32,807 nt of DNA. Source: Oscillospiraceae bacterium. GTDB taxonomy: Bacteria; Bacillota; Clostridia; Oscillospirales; Acutalibacteraceae. The stretch spans positions 1 through 32,807 of the forward strand of contig SVQF01000011.1 in assembly GCA_015065445.1 (NCBI GenBank), written 5' to 3'. Positions within the stretch are counted from its first letter, which is position 1. Every line of letters starts with the position of its first letter. Shown here piece by piece: positions 6,192 to 13,766 of the stretch. The translations under genes and the position numbers were made by a program. The notes under the pieces are model-generated. The model had not been told where the DNA came from, did not search any database, and worked only from the letters and a program-made list of their open reading frames with translations.

Positions 6192-8893
6192 TATCCGATT
6201 TCCTCAATAGATTTCTTAAGCATTGCAATCTTTTCTTCAAGTTTTGCTGCGTCGTCCCTGTTCTGTTGAACAACCTTTTCGGGTGCTTTGTTAACAAAAC
6301 CCGGGTTAGAAAGCTTTTTGTTAATGAACTCTAACTTATCTTCTGCCTGAGCAAGCTCTTTTTCAAGGCGTTTTTTCTCAGCTGCAAAGTCAACAAGTTC
6401 GCCGAGCGGAATATAAATCTTAGCGTCATCTGTAATAATTGTTACAACATTACCGAGGTCGCCAAAAGATTTATCAACGCTTACCTCGTTTGCATAAGCA
6501 AGACGCTTGATGAATTCGATGCCGTTTGTGAAAGTATCAGTATTATCTGTTTCAACAAATACCGATGACTTTTTACTTGGCGGAATATTCATTTCTGCTC
6601 TGCGGTTTCTGATTGCACGTATAGCGGTAATAATCTTTTCGAGTTCTTCCTCTTCTGCAGTAAACGAAAGATTTTCGTCATACTTGCACCACTCTGAAAT
6701 CATAATTGACTCTGCACTGTGAGGAATTGCCTGATAAATTTCTTCTGTGATAAACGGCATAAACGGATGAAGAAGTTTGAGAATGTTAGTTAGAACAAAT
6801 ACAAGAACTGCTTTTACATTCTCTTTTGCTTTTTCATCGTCGCCCTGAAGTCTTATTTTAGCGATTTCAATATACCAGTCGCAGAAAACGTCCCAGATGA
6901 AATCATAGAGTTTCTGCACTGCGATACCAAGTTCAAACTTGTCGAGATTATCCGTAACTTCAACAGCCAGCGAATTTACCTTAGAAAGAATCCACTTGTC
7001 TTCGATTAAAAGTTCACTCGGAAGTCCTTCATAATTATAATCGTCGCCAAGATACATAAGCACAAAGCGTGCAGCGTTCCAGAGTTTATTTGCAAAGTTA
7101 CGGCTTGCCTCAACCTTTTCATCAGAAAAACGCATATCGTTTCCGGGGCTGTTGCCTGTTGCAAGAGTAAAACGAAGTGCGTCTGCACCGTACTGGTCAA
7201 TTATCTTGAGCGGATCAATACCGTTACCAAGTGATTTACTCATCTTTCTGCCCTGTGCGTCACGAACGAGACCGTGAATAAGAACTGTATCAAACGGTAC
7301 TTGTCCTGTGTATTCAAGTGCAGAAAAAATCATTCTGCTTACCCAGAAACCGATAATATCGTAGCCTGTTACAAGAGTGTTTGTCGGATAATAATGCTTT
7401 AAATCCTCTGTTTCATCAGGCCATCCGAGAGTTGAAAACGGCCAGAGAGCAGAAGAAAACCAAGTATCAAGAGTATCAGGGTCCTGACTGATATGTTTGG
7501 AACCGCACTTAGGACAAGCGTCTACATCTGTTTTAGAAACGACTGTTTCGCCGCAGTCGTCGCAGTACCATGCAGGAATTCTGTGTCCCCACCAAAGCTG
7601 ACGAGAAATACACCAGTCACGTGTGCCTCTCATCCAGTTCATATAGTTCTTGGTAAAACGTTCGGGAATGAATGTAACTTCCCCGTCTTCAACACTCTTT
7701 ATGGCAGGTTCTGCAAGAGGCTGCATTTTGACAAACCACTGCTTTGAAACCATAGGTTCAATACTTGTATGACAGCGGTAGCAAGTGCCGACTTCGTGTT
7801 TAATAGGCTCAATTTCTTTGATATATCCGCCTTTCTCAAGGTCTTCAAGAATTGCCTTTCTTGCCTGTTTTGTGTCCATACCTGCGTATTTTCCGCAGTC
7901 AAGAACTTCAGGCTCATTCTCTGCACCCGGTTTACCGGAATTGCGAATTGCATCAGCCTCCGCTTTATCTTTGGAACCTGTGAGGTAGCCGTCATAGGTG
8001 AACACCCTCACAATCGGAAGATTATGGCGAAGACCTACCTCGAAGTCATTTGGGTCATGTGCCGGCGTGATTTTAACAACACCCGTTCCCTTAGTCATAT
8101 CAGCATGCTCGTCGCATACAATAGGTATTTCTTTATTAATAAGCGGCAGTATTACGTGGCATCCGTGAAGGTGCTTGTACCTTTCGTCGTCTGCATTGAT
8201 TGCAACAGCGGTATCGCCGAGCATAGTTTCCGGTCTTGTGGTAGCGAGTTCAAGTTTTTCGCCCGTTTCCTTAACCGTATAAAGAAGATGCCAGAAATTA
8301 GAATTCTGCTCTTCGTATTCAACTTCTGCGTCTGAAATTGAAGTTACACAGTGGGGGCACCAGTTAACCATCCTGTTGCCTCTGTAAATAAGACCTTTAT
8401 CATAAAGACGTACAAAAACTTCACGAACCGCTCTGCTGCAACCTTCGTCAAGCGTAAAGCGTTCTCTGTCCCAGTCGCACGAAGATCCCATTTTCTTGAG
8501 CTGCTCGATAATTCTGCCACCATACTGTCTTTTCCATTCCCAAGCACGTTCAAGAAACTTTTCACGTCCTAAATCCTCTTTGGTTATACCTTCGTTACGC
8601 ATAGCCTCAACAATTTTAGCCTCAGTAGCAATTGACGCATGGTCAGTTCCCGGAAGCCACAGAGTATCGTAGCCGTTCATCCTGTGGTATCTGATAAGAA
8701 TATCCTGTAGCGTATTATCAAGTGCATGTCCCATATGCAGCTGACCTGTGATATTTGGTGGCGGAATAACGATTGTGTAAGGCTTTTTATCGCTCTTAAC
8801 ATCTGCGTGAAAATATCCGCCGTCAACCCAAAATTTATAAGTCCTGTCTTCAAACGACGAAGGACTGTATTGCTTTTCAAGTTCTTTTGCCAT
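6191..8893 (-). CDS. valS: Valyl-tRNA synthetase
   Basis: A 900-residue class I aminoacyl-tRNA synthetase. The HIGH-type motif is in PPPNITGQLHMGHA (HMGH, 53-56). The CP1 editing domain runs from about 200 to 350 (TTRPETMLGDTAV). Zinc-like cysteines are CDDC (444-447) and CPKC (460-463). KMSKS is at 550-554. An anticodon-binding helical region follows, then the coiled-coil tRNA-binding arm typical of ValRS (about 835-900). It charges tRNA-Val and edits mischarged Thr. AAGGAG lies 8 bases before the ATG. Expression is controlled by the T-box leader directly upstream. folC follows with a one-base overlap. Confidence 0.98.
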   Translation of the reverse strand: MAKELEKQYSPSSFEDRTYKFWVDGGYFHADVKSDKKPYTIVIPPPNITGQLHMGHALDNTLQDILIRYHRMNGYDTLWLPGTDHASIATEAKIVEAMRNEGITKEDLGREKFLERAWEWKRQYGGRIIEQLKKMGSSCDWDRERFTLDEGCSRAVREVFVRLYDKGLIYRGNRMVNWCPHCVTSISDAEVEYEEQNSNFWHLLYTVKETGEKLELATTRPETMLGDTAVAINADDERYKHLHGCHVILPLINKEIPIVCDEHADMTKGTGVVKITPAHDPNDFEVGLRHNLPIVRVFTYDGYLTGSKDKAEADAIRNSGKPGAENEPEVLDCGKYAGMDTKQARKAILEDLEKGGYIKEIEPIKHEVGTCYRCHTSIEPMVSKQWFVKMQPLAEPAIKSVEDGEVTFIPERFTKNYMNWMRGTRDWCISRQLWWGHRIPAWYCDDCGETVVSKTDVDACPKCGSKHISQDPDTLDTWFSSALWPFSTLGWPDETEDLKHYYPTNTLVTGYDIIGFWVSRMIFSALEYTGQVPFDTVLIHGLVRDAQGRKMSKSLGNGIDPLKIIDQYGADALRFTLATGNSPGNDMRFSDEKVEASRNFANKLWNAARFVLMYLGDDYNYEGLPSELLIEDKWILSKVNSLAVEVTDNLDKFELGIAVQKLYDFIWDVFCDWYIEIAKIRLQGDDEKAKENVKAVLVFVLTNILKLLHPFMPFITEEIYQAIPHSAESIMISEWCKYDENLSFTAEEEELEKIITAIRAIRNRRAEMNIPPSKKSSVFVETDNTDTFTNGIEFIKRLAYANEVSVDKSFGDLGNVVTIITDDAKIYIPLGELVDFAAEKKRLEKELAQAEDKLEFINKKLSNPGFVNKAPEKVVQQNRDDAAKLEEKIAMLKKSIEEIG

Positions 8894-8914
8894 TTTGTTT
8901 TCTCCTTACTAATT

Positions 8915-8941
8915 AAAAAACCGCCTCATACAATGAGGCGG
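8915..8941 (-). terminator. T-box-controlled terminator before valS
   Basis: A nine-bp GC-rich stem (8933-8941 with 8921-8929), 3-base loop and a six-T tail on the minus strand. It is mutually exclusive with the antiterminator formed by the adjacent T-box sequence. It probably also terminates transcripts running out of spoVM, since no other terminator lies between. Confidence 0.9.
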
Positions 8942-9142
8942 AATAATTCCGTGGTACCACTCAAATTGCACATTTCTGTGCCACTCAAAGCCTTTAACGC
9001 AGGCATACGAAACGAGTTACTTAATTTCGCCCGTTCGGCTCATAAGCTACCTTCTTTCTGATGTTCTGCCGACTCACACCAGCCGCCGACTCTCTTGAAG
9101 AACTGACAGAAATACTCCTCTTAATCATAGCCGTTAATCATT
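8915..9142 (-). promoter_or_regulatory. Valine T-box riboswitch leader of valS
   Basis: Leader of about 230 bases read on the minus strand. It contains the T-box core GAGTGGTACCACGG (about 8950-8963), whose UGGU would pair with the ACCA end of uncharged tRNA-Val. Next comes an intrinsic terminator (arms 8933-8941 and 8921-8929, 3-base loop) and six T (8920-8915). Upstream are the stem I landmarks AGAGAGTCGGCGGCTGG and GGTGTGAGTCGG. GTA at 9050-9048, in AGAAGGTAGC, is my candidate valine specifier codon. Uncharged tRNA-Val would favour the antiterminator and allow valS-folC transcription. Identity is very secure; the exact specifier is less so. Confidence 0.92.
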
Positions 9143-9148
9143 TTTAAT

Positions 9149-9177
9149 ATAATAACAAATTGCCAAAAATATGTCAA
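9149..9177 (-). promoter_or_regulatory. Promoter of the valS T-box leader
   Basis: A consensus TTGACA (9177-9172), 17-base spacer and TATTAT (9154-9149) on the minus strand. Expected transcription start is near 9142, just before stem I of the T-box. It begins five bases downstream of the spoVM stop codon. Confidence 0.88.
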
Positions 9178-9181
9178 GGCT

Positions 9182-9271
9182 TTAGTCATTATATGTAACT
9201 TTCTTAATTTTAAACATTGCTCTGAGAATAGGTGCCAACACTTTTGGACTCTTTACTAATACAACCTTCAC
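9182..9271 (-). CDS. spoVM: Stage V sporulation protein SpoVM (29 residues)
   Basis: Starts at GTG 9271-9269 with a strong AGGAGG ribosome site (9284-9279) seven bases upstream. The 29-residue peptide has the SpoVM core K-S-P-K-V-L-A-P-I-L-R-A-M-F (residues 7-20). From memory, B. subtilis SpoVM (26 residues) reads KLPKFLGGIVRAML at the same position; the Pro after the first Lys pair and the Arg-Ala-Met are shared. SpoVM is an amphipathic helix that recognises the convex forespore membrane and anchors SpoIVA, the base of the spore coat. Synteny is decisive: in B. subtilis spoVM also follows prkC-rsgA-(rpe)-thiN. Last gene of the long operon; its ribosome site overlaps the stop of the preceding 49-codon ORF. 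Confidence 0.9.
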   Translation of the reverse strand: MKVVLVKSPKVLAPILRAMFKIKKVTYND

Positions 9272-9275
9272 AACC

Positions 9276-9425
9276 TTACCTCCTGCCCCTGCAACAAATT
9301 ACGCCGAGGACTATTACAACTACGGCAAGAATTCTTGTAGTCCATACTGTAGGCAGGCAGAGTGCTATCGCACAGCCTGCACCAAATGCAACAAAAACAA
9401 GATTTTTATTAACCGTATTTTTCAT
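9276..9425 (-). CDS. Small membrane protein of 49 residues between thiN and spoVM
   Basis: ATG at 9425-9423 with GGGGAGAG about eight bases upstream; the stop TAA lies within the spoVM ribosome-site region. The product has a short basic N-terminus (MKNTVNKN), a first hydrophobic segment (about 9-24, VFVAFGAGCAIAL), a short break, a second (about 31-45, ILAVVVIVLGVICC) and a basic tail (RGRR). It looks like a two-pass or hairpin membrane peptide. I do not recognise a family. Thirteen bases or less separate it from its neighbours, so it belongs to the operon. Its start codon sits in the 3' arm of a perfect 14-bp inverted repeat. Confidence 0.7.
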   Translation of the reverse strand: MKNTVNKNLVFVAFGAGCAIALCLPTVWTTRILAVVVIVLGVICCRGRR

Positions 9426-9465
9426 AGTATCACTCTCCCCGGTGTTACTATATACTATGAAAAAT
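9417..9465 (-). repeat. 14-bp perfect inverted repeat over the start site of the 49-codon gene
   Basis: Arms 9417-9430 and 9452-9465 are exact reverse complements (ATACTATGAAAAAT) with a 21-base spacer. On the minus-strand RNA the spacer holds the GGGGAGAG ribosome site and the 3' arm holds the ATG. There is no T-run after it, so it is not a classical terminator; it may modulate translation or stability between thiN and the small membrane gene. Confidence 0.75.
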
Positions 9466-9469
9466 CGGA

Positions 9470-10123
9470 TTAATCGTTACTCTCAATTAAAAGTAAGGTT
9501 CCTTTTTCGCAGGTTACCGTTGCAAAATTATTTTCAACAAAGTTGCTCTGGGCAAACTGGTCTCCGAGATTTATATCCATCTTATCAAGATTATAAAAAG
9601 CTTCGCTATAATGAGCACCGCTGATTTTAACACCTTTGCAGTCCTCGAGAAACGCAAAAAGCGAAAACCATTGATAGTCTTTATTAATGAAGCCTTCGCC
9701 TTTAATAAGCGAAACTCGGTTATGTTTGTTTACAATCACACATTTTACACCGTGCTTTTTACAGTAGTCAAGGCAAAGTATGTTTGAATACGTATGGTCA
9801 ATTCTACTGCCGACGGCACCAAAAACAGTTATGTCTTCAGCTCCGTTTTCGACTGCATAGCGAATAGCTGTAAACGTATCTGTAAAAGCCTTTTCAACCT
9901 CAAGTTGAATAATTCCGTCAGATGCATCGGAGTTCGGTTTTTTTGAAGAATCAAAATCACCAATAATCAAATCGGGAATTATTCCGATTTTTTTACACTT
10001 AACATATCCGGAATCTGCAGCAATAATATACGAAGAAATATCTATATTTTTTTTAATAAATTCAAGGTCGTCATCAGGGGCACCGGATATAACCGTGCAA
10101 TTCGCTTTTATTTTTTCTGCCAT
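9470..10123 (-). CDS. thiN: Thiamine pyrophosphokinase
   Basis: 217 residues, normal length for the YloS/ThiN family. AADSGYVKCKKIGIIP leading into DLIIGDFDSS (50-60) is the catalytic acidic motif, and VFGAVGSRIDHTYSNI is the second conserved segment. It transfers pyrophosphate from ATP to thiamine to make the cofactor TPP in the cytoplasm. It starts within the end of rsgA (16-base overlap) with AAGGA nine bases before the ATG. In B. subtilis rpe lies between these two genes; it is absent here. Confidence 0.94.
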   Translation of the reverse strand: MAEKIKANCTVISGAPDDDLEFIKKNIDISSYIIAADSGYVKCKKIGIIPDLIIGDFDSSKKPNSDASDGIIQLEVEKAFTDTFTAIRYAVENGAEDITVFGAVGSRIDHTYSNILCLDYCKKHGVKCVIVNKHNRVSLIKGEGFINKDYQWFSLFAFLEDCKGVKISGAHYSEAFYNLDKMDINLGDQFAQSNFVENNFATVTCEKGTLLLIESND

Positions 10124-10998
10124 TCTTTTATATCCTTAACTTCGTTATACATAGCGACGTAACTGACGTGACGTGACGGTGATATTTCGCCGTTTTTCAC
10201 TGCCTCGCATACACGGCAGCCCTTATCGTTCACGTGAGAACATTTTGTTAAAAATTTACATTTATCTGTATAGGGTGCAAACTCCCTGAAACAGTGAGGC
10301 AAATCCTCTTTATAAATTTTTTCACAACGTTCAAGGTCAAGTGAAGAAAAGCCGGGAGTGTCGGCGATGTATCCGCCGTCAACTTTAAACAGTTCGCAGT
10401 GACGTGTTGTATGTTTACCTCTTCCGAGTTTTTTGCTTGTTTCACCCGTCGCAAGTTCAAGTTCGGGAAAAATCCTGTTCAAAAGCGTAGACTTGCCAAC
10501 ACCTGTATTGCCGCAAAAAGCAGATATTTTTCCTTTCAACAGTGCGTGAATTTCTTTTGCACCGTCATTGTTATCTATATTACAAACAACAACCTTGAAT
10601 CCTGCGGTCTTATATATGTCAAGATATTGTTGATAATCATTACACAGGTCGGTTTTAGTAATAACTATAATCGGCTCTATATCCTTATACTCAGCAATAG
10701 CTGTCATTTTATCGATTATCAACGTGTTAAGTTTTGGGTCAACAACCGACGAAATGATAAACAACTGGTCAAGGTTTGCAAGCGGAGGACGAACAAGTTC
10801 GTTTCTTCGCTCAAATATCTTTTCTATTCTGTTTTCGGCACCGTCGTTTTCGTTTATTGAAAACTCAACGTTATCGCCAATCATAGGCGTAATCTTTTGA
10901 TTTCTGAAATTGCCACGTGCCTTGCACTCATAAATGACGTCATCGGCGTCAACATAATAGAAGCCGCCGATGCCTTTAACAATTTTACCTGTTGCCAT
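10108..10998 (-). CDS. rsgA: Ribosome small-subunit-dependent GTPase RsgA
   Basis: 296 residues. Circularly permuted GTPase: N-terminal OB-fold (1-70), G4 TKTD (114-117) before the P-loop GNTGVGKST (163-171), then switch region GRGKHTTRH and G3 DTPG (213-216). The C-terminal zinc knuckle has C247, C253, H255 and C261. It acts late in 30S ribosome maturation. It starts three bases after the prkC stop and overlaps thiN by 16 bases. The B. subtilis counterpart (CpgA) is a PrkC/PrpC substrate, which fits the neighbourhood. Confidence 0.96.
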   Translation of the reverse strand: MATGKIVKGIGGFYYVDADDVIYECKARGNFRNQKITPMIGDNVEFSINENDGAENRIEKIFERRNELVRPPLANLDQLFIISSVVDPKLNTLIIDKMTAIAEYKDIEPIIVITKTDLCNDYQQYLDIYKTAGFKVVVCNIDNNDGAKEIHALLKGKISAFCGNTGVGKSTLLNRIFPELELATGETSKKLGRGKHTTRHCELFKVDGGYIADTPGFSSLDLERCEKIYKEDLPHCFREFAPYTDKCKFLTKCSHVNDKGCRVCEAVKNGEISPSRHVSYVAMYNEVKDIKEWQKK

Positions 10999-11001
10999 AA
11001 A

Positions 11002-13017
11002 TCAGTTATCCGAGTTTTCGTCAGTGGACTCTTCAGGCTTATTATTATATGAAGAGCCGCTGAAATCAATAGTTTTCTTTTCGTCGCCCTTACCGTTGGT
11101 TGTAACACTTTCGGTTGCACCAACGCTCTTAAGTGACGCTGTAATAGTCTGTGATTTGCCCTGTTCTCCGACAGAACTGAATTTTTCAGTTCCACCATTA
11201 AGTGTAACTGTTCTGCTCAGATATGTTTTACCGTCTATCTTGACAATAAGAGAATCTTTAACATAATTGCCTTTTTCGTCAATGCAAGTGGGCAGTTTAA
11301 CAGTGAAAGACACCTGATTTTGTTTTTCGGTTGTAGTTGTTGTTACACCTGATGAAATAACAACTTTAATTGCTTCGTCCTCTTTGGCAGGAGTACCTGC
11401 AGCAGGTTGTTGAGAAATTACAGTATCTTTAGCCACCGGACTGTCCTGAGTAACAAATGAAACATTTGTAAATCCGTATTTCTTAAGAAACGCCCTTGCT
11501 CCGCTCTGCGAAAGACCGTAAACATCAGGAACAGTGATAGTTTTAAGAACAGTGGTTGACGGTCCGCTTGAAATGTAAATAGTTATCTCTGTATCGGTAC
11601 CGACTACAGTATCTGCCTTAGGTTCAGTATTAATAACTTTACCATCCTCAACAGACTCATTAGGCTTTGTCATAACCTTATAATTCATAAGTTTGCTCTG
11701 CTCAAGCTTCTTCTTAGCCTGCACTTCAGTCAGATTGTACAAGTTTGGCACAGTAATATCATCGGGCGAAATCGCAACCACAAGAGTTACGGTAGAACCT
11801 TTCTGGACTTTTGTTCCTGCCTCCGGCTTTTGCGAAAGCACAATTCCCGACTGCTGAGAATCCGTTTTCTCTGTTTCCTGAACAAACTCAAAATCATAAG
11901 CGTTACTATTAAGAATTTCGTCGTAAGAAGTTCCTACAAAATTAGGAAGTTTAACAGAAGTTTTATTAACATTGTTAGTAAAAAACATTACAAGAAGTAC
12001 TGTTGCAGCAGCAAGAAGAATCAATCCTATTACCGACGCAGTAATAATCTTCTTTTTTCTGTCAGGGTCCGAGTAATCGTCATCCTCAATCTCAGGCTCA
12101 GCGGGTCTGACATAATTATTAATCTGCGATTTTGATACAACTCTTGTCGGGTTTGCGTCAATCTTTGCAGTATAATTAAATGTTACTTTAGGATTCTTGA
12201 TAATCTCCTCAATGTCAAGAAGCATCTCGGTCGCTGTCTGATATCTGTCAAGCGGATTCTTCTGCATAGCGTGATTACAAATCTGATCAAGTCCAACAGG
12301 AATATCCGAATTGATATCGGTTAATCTTTTTGCGTCTGCCTGTAACTGCATAAGTGCAACAGAAACGGCACTGTCTGCCTCAAACGGAACAGAGCCTGCA
12401 AGCATTTCATAAAGAACTACGCCAAGGGAGTAAATATCTGCTTTTTCGTCAGTAAACTCGCCCTTTGCCTGCTCAGGTGCAATATAATGCACAGAACCGA
12501 TAGCCTGCTCGGTAAGAGTTTTGGTATCGCTTCTTGAAAAACGTGCAATACCGAAATCCGTAACCTTAATATCGCCTGTTGAAAGCAAAATAATATTCTG
12601 CGGCTTAATATCACGGTGAACAATGCCCTTGTCGTGAGCGTGCTGCACAGCCTTTAAAATCTGCGTCATAAAAAACAGTGCGTCATTCCAGGTGATTGCT
12701 CCCTGCTTATTTATATACTCCTTGAGCGTAATGCCGTCAATGTATTCCATTACGATATACTGCAGCTTTTCACCGAAATTAACATCGTAAACCTTTACTA
12801 TATTAGGATGAGAAAGCAGTGCAATCGCTTTAGATTCGTTTTTAAATCTGCGTTTGAATTCCTCATTAGCAGCAAACTCTTCTTTTAATATTTTAACGGC
12901 AACAATTCTGTCGTCAACATTATCATAAGCTTTGTATACAACAGACATTCCGCCAACGCCGATTATTTCCTGAACTTCATATCTGCCATCAAGTCTTTTA
13001 CCAACATAGTTATCCAT
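11002..13017 (-). CDS. prkC: PASTA-domain Ser/Thr protein kinase (PrkC/Stk1 type)
   Basis: 671 residues. Kinase domain about 10-270: Gly loop GVGGMSVVYKA, Lys42 in VAVKIL, HRDIKPQN (134-141, catalytic D136), DFGIA (154-158), APEQ (180-183). A cytosolic linker with an acidic cluster precedes one membrane segment (about 324-346). Three extracellular PASTA domains follow (about 355-416, 421-485, 494-556), which sense peptidoglycan fragments in this family. After a Thr-rich linker there is an extra beta-rich C-terminal domain (about 565-650) and an acidic tail. AGGAGA lies nine bases before the ATG. The paired phosphatase gene is 19 bases upstream. In spore-formers this kinase links wall fragments to germination and stationary-phase signalling. 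Confidence 0.95.
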   Translation of the reverse strand: MDNYVGKRLDGRYEVQEIIGVGGMSVVYKAYDNVDDRIVAVKILKEEFAANEEFKRRFKNESKAIALLSHPNIVKVYDVNFGEKLQYIVMEYIDGITLKEYINKQGAITWNDALFFMTQILKAVQHAHDKGIVHRDIKPQNIILLSTGDIKVTDFGIARFSRSDTKTLTEQAIGSVHYIAPEQAKGEFTDEKADIYSLGVVLYEMLAGSVPFEADSAVSVALMQLQADAKRLTDINSDIPVGLDQICNHAMQKNPLDRYQTATEMLLDIEEIIKNPKVTFNYTAKIDANPTRVVSKSQINNYVRPAEPEIEDDDYSDPDRKKKIITASVIGLILLAAATVLLVMFFTNNVNKTSVKLPNFVGTSYDEILNSNAYDFEFVQETEKTDSQQSGIVLSQKPEAGTKVQKGSTVTLVVAISPDDITVPNLYNLTEVQAKKKLEQSKLMNYKVMTKPNESVEDGKVINTEPKADTVVGTDTEITIYISSGPSTTVLKTITVPDVYGLSQSGARAFLKKYGFTNVSFVTQDSPVAKDTVISQQPAAGTPAKEDEAIKVVISSGVTTTTTEKQNQVSFTVKLPTCIDEKGNYVKDSLIVKIDGKTYLSRTVTLNGGTEKFSSVGEQGKSQTITASLKSVGATESVTTNGKGDEKKTIDFSGSSYNNKPEESTDENSDN

Positions 13018-13036
13018 TAATTAATATCTCCTAAAA

Positions 13037-13765
13037 TCAGTATGCAATAGCGACAACAGTAATGTTATCGCCGCCACCGTTATTATTCGCTCTTTTAACA
13101 AGTCGGTCTGCGAATGCGTAGTACTGACCGTCCTTGATATCGTCAATCATTTCGTCTTTAGATACATAATTTGAAAGACCGTCCGTGCAAAGAATGAGTG
13201 TTTCATCGTCGCTCAAATCAGCTTCGGCAAAGTCTATTTCTATTGCCTTGTCAATTCCGACAGCACGGGTAATAAGGTTTTTGTTTGGATGATGCTCCGC
13301 TTCGCTTTCGGTAATCTGACCACGGCTGATTAAATCCTGAACAACCGAGTGGTCTGTTGTAATCTGCCTGATGCTGTCGTTTGTTGCAATATATGCACGG
13401 CTGTCGCCTGCATGTGCAATAAACACACAGTCACGTCTTACAATAGCACAAACAACAGTTGTACCCATACCGTAAAGTTCGCTGTGAGAATCTGCCATAT
13501 CGTAAACCTCAATATTTGCAGCAGTAATCGCAGAGTCAAGCAGATTTTTAATTGAAGAATCACGCATTTTAGAATTATAGCAGGACGTGATTTTTTCGCT
13601 TATAACCTTAACTGCGAGCTTGGAAGCAAAATCACCGCCTGCGTGACCTCCCATACCGTCACAAACTACTGCCCACGCAACTTCTCCGGGGAGTTCCCCA
13701 ACTGCGTAAGCGTCCTGATTACTTTCTCTTACTTTACCTTTATCCGTTTTTGCAACTATTTTCAA
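13037..13765 (-). CDS. prpC: PP2C-type protein phosphatase PrpC
   Basis: 242 residues from the TTG at 13765-13763. I chose that start because KTDKGKVRESNQD then begins at residue 6, exactly as in B. subtilis PrpC; GTG 13777/13774 and ATG 13813 are in-frame alternatives, the latter overlapping rlmN by 47 bases without a good ribosome site. PP2C motifs: NQDAY, CDGMGGHAGG, HAGDSRAY, DHS, CTDGLSNYV, GGGDNITVV, which supply the metal-binding Asp residues. It dephosphorylates PrkC and its substrates. Nearly contiguous with rlmN. Confidence 0.94.
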   Translation of the reverse strand: MKIVAKTDKGKVRESNQDAYAVGELPGEVAWAVVCDGMGGHAGGDFASKLAVKVISEKITSCYNSKMRDSSIKNLLDSAITAANIEVYDMADSHSELYGMGTTVVCAIVRRDCVFIAHAGDSRAYIATNDSIRQITTDHSVVQDLISRGQITESEAEHHPNKNLITRAVGIDKAIEIDFAEADLSDDETLILCTDGLSNYVSKDEMIDDIKDGQYYAFADRLVKRANNNGGGDNITVVAIAY

Positions 13766-13766
13766 A

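Noticed and set aside
7769-8335. Long plus-strand frame of 188 codons inside valS
   Set aside because: Antisense shadow of a highly conserved valS region; no ribosome site and cysteine/phenylalanine-rich translation typical of shadows.
9276-9425. Type I toxin identity of the 49-residue membrane peptide
   Set aside because: No antisense RNA promoter or repeat pair is evident and it is embedded in a housekeeping operon; only hydrophobicity supports it.
9417-9465. Inverted repeat as an intrinsic terminator of thiN
   Set aside because: AT-rich arms, a 21-base loop and no T-run after the 3' arm; it overlaps a ribosome site and a start codon instead.
9232-9624. Plus-strand frame of 130 codons across spoVM, the 49-codon gene and thiN
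   Set aside because: It spans three minus-strand genes with good ribosome sites, has no ribosome site itself and has low-complexity composition.
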